From the NCBI GenBank assembly GCA_009698975.1, contig WLPB01000018.1:1-10929 (forward strand): a stretch of DNA of 10,929 bases, in the 5' to 3' direction. The notes under the pieces are model-generated. The model was not told the origin of the DNA. It did no database searches and worked only from the letters and a program-made list of their open reading frames with translations. The position numbers and the translations under genes are program-made. Below, piece after piece: positions 5,634 through 10,929 of this stretch. Every line of letters starts with the position of its first letter. The first letter of the stretch is position 1. Source of the stretch: Actinomycetota bacterium (GTDB taxonomy: Bacteria; Actinomycetota; Actinomycetes; Nanopelagicales; Nanopelagicaceae).

Positions 5634-7453
5634 AGAAGTATCTTAAGGATTCTTTCTACATTCTCATCGATTGGCGCGGTTCCATCGAGATGCAGATCTG
5701 GGGCCGATGGCGCTTCATAGTTCTGACCAACACCAGTGAAGTTAGGAATCTCTCCCGCTGCAGATTTCTTGTAAAGACCTTTAGGGTCTCGTGCACGACA
5801 TATATCGACAGGTGTATCTACAAAAATTTCTAAGAATTCACCATCTTCGAAGAGGCTCTTTGCTCTCCGACGATCAACTTCGAAAGGACTTACGAGGGCG
5901 GAGATAACAATGAGACCAGCATCAACCATTAGCTTTGCAACTTCCGATGTGCGTCGAACATTTTCGGCACGATCCTCGGTTGTAAATCCAAGATCCATGT
6001 TGAGACCTAAACGCAAATTATCTCCATCTAGAACATATGCATGCGCGCCAGAGGCAAAGAGTCGTTGTTCGAGAGCGTTAGCTATTGAAGATTTACCTGA
6101 ACCCGAGAGACCAGTAAGCCAAACAACTCGTGCCTTCTGTGCCTTCTGTGCGCTGCGTTGCGCCTTGTCTACTTCGTAATCCTGATGTGTGACATTTGAA
6201 GCGCGTCGCAGTGAGTGACGAATCATTCCCGCACCAACTGTCTTAAGAGTCAGCCGATCAACAAGGATAAAGTTTCCAAATTCGCGAGAGTCGCTGTAGG
6301 GGCGCATTACGACTGGAATATCGGTAGCAACCTCTACATCACCAATCTCGTTCATTGCTAAAGTGTCAGTAGAAATGTGCTCGCCAGTATTTACATCTAC
6401 CTTATGGCGGATTTTGGTGATGATCGCCGGAGTCGTAGTGGCTCCACTGATCATCAGATACGAGCGGCTATGAATGAGTGAATCCTCATTGAGCCAGACA
6501 AGATGAGCGGCAAGGCGATCAGATGGAATGAGATCTTCTGCAGATTTTGCTATGATGTCACCGCGAGTGGCATCTACCTCGGGCGTTAGAACCAGGGTCA
6601 CAGCTGCATCAGTTTCAGCCTTATTTATTTCGCCGTCGAAGGTGACGATAGAAGAGATGGTCGCCTTCTTATTGCTTGGGAAAATTGTGATTTCATCGCC
6701 CTTAGCGAAGGTGCCGCGACGCACGGTTCCAGAGACGCCTCTGAAATTCTCGGCACGGGCAATCATCTGAATCCGCATTAGCCCCGTCGCATCTGCATCA
6801 ACGGGCTTCTGCCAACTCTGGATTGCATCTTGCAGAGTTTGACCGGTGTACCAAGGCATATTTGTGCTTGGGTATACGACATTATCTCCAGCGAGTGCGC
6901 TGAGCGGAATTATGTGAACATCGGCGAGCTCTAAACGTTCTGTCGCCTTTGTAATCTCAGCGGAAATTTCATTGAAAACATCTTGGCTATACCCAACTGC
7001 ATCAAGCTTATTAATAGCGACAATAATGCGACTTACGCCCATCAAAGAACAGATAGTTAAATGACGAAGGGACTGAGTGCGAACACCCTTCATGGCATCA
7101 ACTAGTACGAGACCGATATCTGCGCGAGATGCAGCAACAACCATATTGCGCGTGTACTGCTCATGCCCCGGTGCATCACCAATAATGAGGCGCTTGCCAT
7201 CAAGTAAAGACATAGAACGGTAAGCAACATCAATAGTGATGCCTTGTTCACGTTCAGCCTCAAGGCCATCTGTGAGCAGGCTGAAATCAATTTCTCCCGC
7301 TGGGATGGTTGATCCGGAACGGCGTACTTTGCGAGCAGCACCAATCGTGTCGTGCGGGATGCTGTCAGTTTCTACAAGCAGGCGCCCAATAAGAGTGCTC
7401 TTTCCATCATCAACACTGCCACAGGTAAGTAGACGAATAACTGCTCCTGACAT
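5630..7453 (-). CDS. cysNC: Bifunctional sulfate adenylyltransferase subunit 1 / adenylylsulfate kinase (CysN-CysC fusion)
   Basis: This 607-residue protein joins two enzymes. Residues 1 to about 420 are CysN, the GTPase that drives sulfate adenylylation by CysD: G1 GSVDDGKS (12-19), switch region EREQGITIDVAYR (67-79), G3 DAPGHEQ (93-99), G4 NKLD (148-151) and SAL (185-187), followed by EF-Tu-like beta-barrel domains. Residues about 441-607 are CysC, which phosphorylates APS to PAPS: P-loop GLSGSGKSS (448-456), DGDNLR (476-481), GLNMDLGFT (483-491), ISALVSPF (517-524) and DPKGLYKK (556-563). A charged, repetitive linker joins the halves. All catalytic motifs look intact. Length and layout match NodQ/CysNC proteins. 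It overlaps cysD by one base (TAATG) and the TauE gene by four. With CysD it makes PAPS for the sulfotransferase encoded first in the unit. Confidence 0.97.
   Translation of the reverse strand: MSGAVIRLLTCGSVDDGKSTLIGRLLVETDSIPHDTIGAARKVRRSGSTIPAGEIDFSLLTDGLEAEREQGITIDVAYRSMSLLDGKRLIIGDAPGHEQYTRNMVVAASRADIGLVLVDAMKGVRTQSLRHLTICSLMGVSRIIVAINKLDAVGYSQDVFNEISAEITKATERLELADVHIIPLSALAGDNVVYPSTNMPWYTGQTLQDAIQSWQKPVDADATGLMRIQMIARAENFRGVSGTVRRGTFAKGDEITIFPSNKKATISSIVTFDGEINKAETDAAVTLVLTPEVDATRGDIIAKSAEDLIPSDRLAAHLVWLNEDSLIHSRSYLMISGATTTPAIITKIRHKVDVNTGEHISTDTLAMNEIGDVEVATDIPVVMRPYSDSREFGNFILVDRLTLKTVGAGMIRHSLRRASNVTHQDYEVDKAQRSAQKAQKARVVWLTGLSGSGKSSIANALEQRLFASGAHAYVLDGDNLRLGLNMDLGFTTEDRAENVRRTSEVAKLMVDAGLIVISALVSPFEVDRRRAKSLFEDGEFLEIFVDTPVDICRARDPKGLYKKSAAGEIPNFTGVGQNYEAPSAPDLHLDGTAPIDENVERILKILL
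6131..6148 (-). repeat. Two 9-base tandem repeats in the CysN-CysC linker
   Basis: TGCCTTCTG occurs twice in a row on the plus strand. On the coding strand it encodes two Ala-Gln-Lys units in the linker AQRSAQKAQKA (431-441) between the GTPase and kinase halves. The repeat keeps frame, so a change in copy number would alter only linker length. Confidence 0.85.
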
Positions 7454-8358
7454 TAGAAGTAGCCCTCCATCTTCTTCTTCTCCATCGAAACTTCATTCTC
7501 ACCATCGATAAGTCGCGTCGCGCGCTCGCTTAGCTTTACCTGCAGAACTTCTTCGACGACCTCTTCAATTGTTGTTGCAGATGATTCGACTGCAGCGGTA
7601 AGTGGATAACAACCTAAGGTGCGGAATCGAACTTCCTTCATAAATGGCACTTCACCATTGAGCAGCGGGAATCGATCGTCATCAACCATAATCATTTGCT
7701 CACCACGAGCAACCATGGGGCGTTCTTTCGCAAAGTAAAGTGGATTCACTTCGATCTTCTCTTGCAAGATGTAATGCCAAATATCTGCCTCGGTCCAATC
7801 CGAAATAGGAAATACGCGCATTGTTTGACCGGGCGCTAGGCGTGTGTTGAATGTGTTCCAGAGTTCTGGACGCTGTTCGCGAGGATTCCATCGATGGCCT
7901 GGATCTCGCACGCTAAAGATGCGCTCCTTTGCGCGGCTCTTCTCTTCATCGCGACGAGATCCGCCAATTGCGGCATCAAAACCATGTAAATCAAGGGCCT
8001 CGCGAAGAGCGACAGTCTTCATTACACGTGTGTACTCAGATGCATTTGTATTAAATGGAGTGATATTCGCTTCCACTCCCGCTTGGTTGGTATGAACAAT
8101 TAGCTCAGATTTTGTCTCAGCTATTACCTGATCTCTGAAAGAGATCATCTCCTTAAATTTCCACGTTGTATCTACATGGAGTAAAGGGAATGGGATTGGT
8201 GCTGGATAGAAAGCTTTACGTGCAAGGTGAAGCAGAACGGAAGAATCTTTACCGATTGAGTACATCATTACTGGTTTGCGGAAACCCGCCGCGGTTTCGC
8301 GGAGAATCTCAATAGACTCGTTCTCGAGTTCCTTAAGAATCTCTCCTTTAATACTCAT
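7453..8358 (-). CDS. cysD: Sulfate adenylyltransferase subunit 2 (CysD)
   Basis: This cytoplasmic subunit of ATP sulfurylase activates sulfate with ATP to adenylyl sulfate (APS), working with the CysN GTPase. At 301 residues it is the normal length for CysD. The PP-loop SIGKDSS lies at 34-40, followed by [10 protein letters not shown] (59-68), the conserved [18 protein letters not shown] block in the middle, and [14 protein letters not shown] before the C-terminal part. Its ATG overlaps the sulfotransferase TAA by one base (TAATG), and its own TAA overlaps the cysNC ATG the same way. A clear AGGAG precedes the start by 7 bases. It is an alpha-hydrolase-type adenylyltransferase rather than a PAPS reductase, judged from the CysD-specific motifs. 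Confidence 0.97.
   Translation of the reverse strand: MSIKGEILKELENESIEILRETAAGFRKPVMMYSIGKDSSVLLHLARKAFYPAPIPFPLLHVDTTWKFKEMISFRDQVIAETKSELIVHTNQAGVEANITPFNTNASEYTRVMKTVALREALDLHGFDAAIGGSRRDEEKSRAKERIFSVRDPGHRWNPREQRPELWNTFNTRLAPGQTMRVFPISDWTEADIWHYILQEKIEVNPLYFAKERPMVARGEQMIMVDDDRFPLLNGEVPFMKEVRFRTLGCYPLTAAVESSATTIEEVVEEVLQVKLSERATRLIDGENEVSMEKKKMEGYF
7463..7468 (-). promoter_or_regulatory. Shine-Dalgarno of cysNC inside the end of cysD
   Basis: GGAGGG lies 9 bases before the cysNC ATG (7453) and is part of the last cysD codons (MEGYF). It supports this start and coupled translation of the two subunits. Confidence 0.75.
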
Positions 8359-9227
8359 TACTTCACTCCTGGGAAATCAAAATCGCTACGTTGTTTGCCA
8401 ATTAAGGCGAGGAAATCATCCTGAACTTTACTGGACTTATCCTGCTTTACTGTGGTCGGCGCACTTTCAAGCTGATCCCAGTCGGTAAAACCATCAAGAG
8501 CGGCGAATTTCTGAATCTCTCGCACCTTTATTGGATTACGTAAATCATCGAAATCAACATCAAGGACCTTGCATCCAACCGATGGTGCAAATGCGACGTA
8601 GCGGAGATAAAAGTCGGTGAAATTCTTGATAAAACGGTTGAATTCGTCAGGATCTAAATCAATATGCAAATCTGAAGTAGGCGCGGTATGCCATTTTCCA
8701 GAGGCATTTGCTTTCTTATGTGAAACGAAGCGATCTAGATGATTGCGGCGCAAGAAAATAATGTGCGGTTTGAATTCAGTGATGATTGATTGCAACAGCG
8801 GATCAGAGAGGTGCTGCGGGAAAATCTTGATTACATGCACACCAGGAATCTGGGTCAACGCTCGGAGAGTTTTATGGGCGTCTAGAGAAGTCTTTTCAAA
8901 TTTATCGTACTGCCAAGCTTTTCTCTGCTGCTTAAGGTTGAGGTGATACCTGAATGAGAAGAATGGGTAGAAATAATTAATCCGTTCAATATTTTTATGC
9001 CACGCGTTAAAGATAAAGAACTCGCCGTAATATTTAAAGCCGCGATCATCATTAGTTAAGAGGCTTCCGATCGCATGAGTGCCTGAACGAGGAAATGAGA
9101 GAACGAAGACGATTTTAGATTCGACCTTCTGATCTTTGCCTTTAATTCTCCGCGCGAAATAGGGTTGGAGGGCTTTGATATTAAGAAGGAGTTTCTTAAC
9201 CGAAGCAGCGCTTCCCTTAGAGGACAT
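8358..9227 (-). CDS. PAPS-dependent sulfotransferase
   Basis: This 289-residue cytoplasmic enzyme transfers sulfate from PAPS to an acceptor. The 5'-phosphosulfate loop is [11 protein letters not shown] (41-51), very close to NodH and related carbohydrate sulfotransferases. The 3'-phosphate site is [18 protein letters not shown] (156-173), with Arg161 and Ser169 the expected contacts. Glu69 in YYGEFF sits where an acidic general base occurs in Stf0-like enzymes, and a short KQDKSSK segment (261-267) matches the late family motif. No signal peptide is seen. It is the first gene of the unit that makes its co-substrate, and it diverges from two glycosyltransferases, so a glycan or glycolipid acceptor is inferred. 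No Shine-Dalgarno precedes the ATG; a -10-like GATAAG 8 bases upstream suggests a leaderless mRNA. Confidence 0.9.
   Translation of the reverse strand: MSSKGSAASVKKLLLNIKALQPYFARRIKGKDQKVESKIVFVLSFPRSGTHAIGSLLTNDDRGFKYYGEFFIFNAWHKNIERINYFYPFFSFRYHLNLKQQRKAWQYDKFEKTSLDAHKTLRALTQIPGVHVIKIFPQHLSDPLLQSIITEFKPHIIFLRRNHLDRFVSHKKANASGKWHTAPTSDLHIDLDPDEFNRFIKNFTDFYLRYVAFAPSVGCKVLDVDFDDLRNPIKVREIQKFAALDGFTDWDQLESAPTTVKQDKSSKVQDDFLALIGKQRSDFDFPGVK
8366..8370 (-). promoter_or_regulatory. Shine-Dalgarno of cysD inside the end of the sulfotransferase gene
   Basis: AGGAG lies 7 bases before the cysD ATG (8358-8356), within the last codons of the sulfotransferase. It supports the cysD start and continuous translation across the one-base overlap. 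Confidence 0.75.
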
Positions 9228-9235
9228 TTTGGAAT

Positions 9236-9241
9236 CTTATC
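9236..9241 (-). promoter_or_regulatory. Candidate leaderless -10 element for the sulfotransferase unit
   Basis: GATAAG on the minus strand ends 8 bases before the sulfotransferase ATG (9227), the distance expected if transcription starts at or beside the A of the ATG. No Shine-Dalgarno is present. The match to TATAAT is only 4 of 6, and no clear -35 element is seen. Confidence 0.45.
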
Positions 9242-9265
9242 AGTCGATGAATTCATAGCTTGATA
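9238..9265. promoter_or_regulatory. 28-base dyad centred between divergent genes (operator candidate)
   Basis: The left arm TATCAGTCGATGAA and the reverse complement of the right arm, TATCAAGCTATGAA, agree at 11 of 14 positions. The core is a perfect 10-base palindrome, ATGAATTCAT (9247-9256). The dyad centre (9251.5) is exactly the midpoint between the two divergent start codons (9227 and 9276). The outer TATCA/TGATA bases overlap both -10-like elements, so part of the symmetry may reflect the two promoters themselves. A dimeric regulator bound here would affect both directions equally. Confidence 0.5.
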
Positions 9266-9267
9266 CT
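9262..9267 (+). promoter_or_regulatory. Candidate leaderless -10 element for the glycosyltransferase unit
   Basis: GATACT ends 8 bases before the ATG at 9276, mirroring the arrangement on the other strand. No Shine-Dalgarno lies in the pyrimidine-rich CTTCTCTC between them, so initiation on a leaderless mRNA is the likely mode. There is no clear -35 element. Confidence 0.45.
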
Positions 9268-9275
9268 CTTCTCTC

Positions 9276-10097
9276 ATGTCATCGTCTGCGGTTGTGAGCT
9301 TGAATAAACTCACAAGCTTTCCACACGAAATTGCAGCCCTGGAGACTCTCCGGAGCCAGAGACGATCAAGAATTTCTTCCTATCCAACTCTTTCGGTCCT
9401 TGTATCTACCTTGCGCCCAGAAGATCTCACGAGTCTGCTCACACAACTAAAAGAACAGAGCCTCCAAACTTTTGAGTTGGTTCTTGGGCTCCATACGATT
9501 TCGCTCAACGCTACCCATAAAAAACTCATTGCAGAGTTAAAGCAGCGGAAGATTGCAGTGAGCACTTACTCATTCAGCAGCGAATTTAAACTTGGGACGA
9601 TTCTTTCAACCCTCGCAACACATTCAAGCGGCGCATACATCGCCAAGATGGATGATGATGATTACTACGGACCAGAGCACCTGCGAGATCTCCTAGACGC
9701 CGCTCTTGATACCGGTGCAGATGTTGTTGGCCGTGCCATGAATTATGTATATCTAGAGCCACTCCAGATCACCGTTCGTCGCTTTGCCTCTCACGGTACC
9801 CAAGCAGTGGAACTCTGGAGTGATTGGGTCTGCGGAGGAACAATTCTTGCTAAGCGCGATAAGGCTGAGGCTGCTCATTGGTTTGGCGATGGTGAGACAG
9901 CGGTAGATAGATTTTTATTAAGTGGCATCACAAATAATGGTGGAAAAATCTGGCGGACATTCGGCGCTGGATATATCTATCGCCGCACCTTTACTTTTCA
10001 TACCTACGTCACGAATTATTCTAAATACCTTAATGGCGCGAATGAACAAGTTATTGGTATTTGGAACCACCCGATATTTGGAAAGCGGAAGCGATGA
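9276..10097 (+). CDS. Family 2 glycosyltransferase
   Basis: This 273-residue GT-A fold glycosyltransferase has no membrane segment. The nucleotide-binding beta-strand is PTLSVLVSTLRP (37-48), and the metal-binding acidic motif is AKMDDDDYYGPEHL (123-136), an extended DxD. The acceptor-side region carries CGGTILAKR (186-194) and TAVDRFLLSG (208-217), and is followed by the KIWRTFGAGYIYRR stretch (224-237) seen in a subgroup of bacterial GT2 enzymes. It would add a sugar from a nucleotide donor at the cytoplasmic face. Donor and acceptor are not predictable. Its TGA overlaps the next glycosyltransferase ATG by four bases. Its start is 48 bases from the divergent sulfotransferase gene, which points to a shared glycan pathway. 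Confidence 0.88.
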   Translation: MSSSAVVSLNKLTSFPHEIAALETLRSQRRSRISSYPTLSVLVSTLRPEDLTSLLTQLKEQSLQTFELVLGLHTISLNATHKKLIAELKQRKIAVSTYSFSSEFKLGTILSTLATHSSGAYIAKMDDDDYYGPEHLRDLLDAALDTGADVVGRAMNYVYLEPLQITVRRFASHGTQAVELWSDWVCGGTILAKRDKAEAAHWFGDGETAVDRFLLSGITNNGGKIWRTFGAGYIYRRTFTFHTYVTNYSKYLNGANEQVIGIWNHPIFGKRKR

Positions 10098-10929
10098 GTA
10101 AGGCATATAGATTCACTCGCCCGCAAGATTTGGAGATTGTGGATAAACCTAAACTCACGGTGGCAATTGTTATTGCCTGCCGGGACGGTCAAGAGAAATT
10201 AGATTTAGTTCTCGCCTCACTCGCCGTCCAAAGTTATCCATCCCGATTAATTTCTGTCTACATCATTGATGATGGCAGCCATAAGCCGCTAGTACTTCCG
10301 AAGATAAAGCCACGCGGCACTACGCTTGTTAAGTATAAGAATTCACAAGGCCATTGGGGCAAAACTGCAGCAACCAATGATGTTGCGACAAAGCTCAAAG
10401 AAGATGTGCTCTGGTTTATTGATGGGGATATGGTCTTCGACCCTGATCATCTTGCCCACCATATGAAATGGCACCACGAGAGTGATGACTATGCAGTTTT
10501 GGGATGGAAGCGCTTTGTTCAAAGCTGGAGCTACACGCCTGCTCAACTAAACGCCGCTTTGTTGAAGGGCGAATTCCTGGATCTTCACCAAGAGAGCTGG
10601 GGAAAAGAACTTTGGGAGGAGCGAGTAGAACGTACTCAGGACCTAGTCAAACCTGCACTCGATGGATATCGCGCATTTGTAGGAGCTACCTTCTCGCTCA
10701 GAAATTCCCAATGGAAGCGCCTCGGTGGTTACAACCGAGAGCTGATTACTGGAGAAGATACCGAACTTGGTTGGAGAATTTTTACATCAGGAATGCGCAC
10801 CGTAGTTGACCGTCAAGCGCACTCTTGGCATCTGGGATATAGCACTGTCGAACAGAATAAAGATGAGATTCATCGCCATAACGATCCAGCTCTTGCGCAA
10901 TACATTCCACAGATGCACTCAATTCGTTC
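10094..10929 (+). CDS. Family 2 glycosyltransferase (partial, C-terminus outside window)
   Basis: The ATG (10094-10096) overlaps the TGA of the preceding glycosyltransferase (ATGA), with GGAAAG about 8 bases upstream. I translated 278 codons without a stop; the frame is open at the window end. GT2 landmarks in order are LTVAIVIACRDGQEKL (about 22-37), the donor-binding YIIDDGS (about 56-62), the DxD motif WFIDGDMVFDPDHL (about 113-126), a central FVGATFSLR segment (about 195-203), and GEDTELGWRI (about 219-228) with the catalytic-base type ED. GEDTELGWR resembles chondroitin-synthase-like and polypeptide-GalNAc-like GT2 enzymes, but substrate cannot be assigned. Two coupled glycosyltransferases suggest sequential addition of sugars to one product, the probable acceptor of the sulfotransferase. 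Confidence 0.88.
   Translation, partial: MSKAYRFTRPQDLEIVDKPKLTVAIVIACRDGQEKLDLVLASLAVQSYPSRLISVYIIDDGSHKPLVLPKIKPRGTTLVKYKNSQGHWGKTAATNDVATKLKEDVLWFIDGDMVFDPDHLAHHMKWHHESDDYAVLGWKRFVQSWSYTPAQLNAALLKGEFLDLHQESWGKELWEERVERTQDLVKPALDGYRAFVGATFSLRNSQWKRLGGYNRELITGEDTELGWRIFTSGMRTVVDRQAHSWHLGYSTVEQNKDEIHRHNDPALAQYIPQMHSIR

Noticed and set aside
7453..8358. PAPS reductase (CysH) as an alternative for the PP-loop protein
   Set aside because: The length, the SIGKDSS loop, the [18 protein letters not shown] block and the partner cysNC all identify CysD.
10504..10809. Plus-strand open frame of 101 codons near the window end
   Set aside because: It is an out-of-frame reading of the second glycosyltransferase, whose own frame runs open through the region with intact GT2 motifs.

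Overview
The window reads as chromosomal DNA of a mid-GC (mid-40s percent by eye), gene-dense bacterium, most likely an actinobacterium. The clues are a DrrA-type ABC exporter, a glutamate-1-semialdehyde-aminotransferase-like enzyme of a type I associate with actinobacteria, and possible leaderless starts. Short intergenic gaps and many 1- or 4-base gene overlaps suggest a streamlined genome, such as the low-GC freshwater actinobacteria. That placement is inference and rests on no marker gene. No rRNA, tRNA, CRISPR array, insertion sequence or phage gene was seen. Coding density is very high, and no gap reaches 300 bases; the longest is 140 bases (4738-4877).

Layout. Positions 1-2028 (minus strand) hold an ABC exporter: one DrrA/NodI-like ATPase followed by two paralogous ABC-2 permeases, the second cut by the window edge. 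Positions 2069-4737 (minus) hold a class III PLP aminotransferase followed by a Glu/Leu/Phe/Val-type dehydrogenase, best read as glutamate dehydrogenase. Upstream is a promoter-like region with a hairpin in the presumed 5' leader. Positions 4878-9227 (minus) hold a tightly coupled four-gene unit: PAPS-dependent sulfotransferase, cysD, a cysN-cysC fusion and a TauE/SafE-family permease. Positions 9276-10929 (plus) hold two overlapping family 2 glycosyltransferases that diverge from the sulfotransferase; the second runs off the window.

How the parts fit. CysD and CysNC turn sulfate, ATP and GTP into APS and then PAPS. The first gene of the same unit is a PAPS-using sulfotransferase, and no PAPS or sulfite reductase is visible. 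With glycosyltransferases directly opposite, the simplest reading is a pathway that builds and sulfates a surface glycan or glycolipid, rather than cysteine synthesis. The 48-base gap between the two divergent units carries a dyad centred exactly midway between the two start codons, with a -10-like hexamer 8 bases before each ATG. This looks like a shared control element for two leaderless transcripts. The aminotransferase and dehydrogenase could together move amino groups through glutamate. The exporter substrate cannot be read from the sequence.
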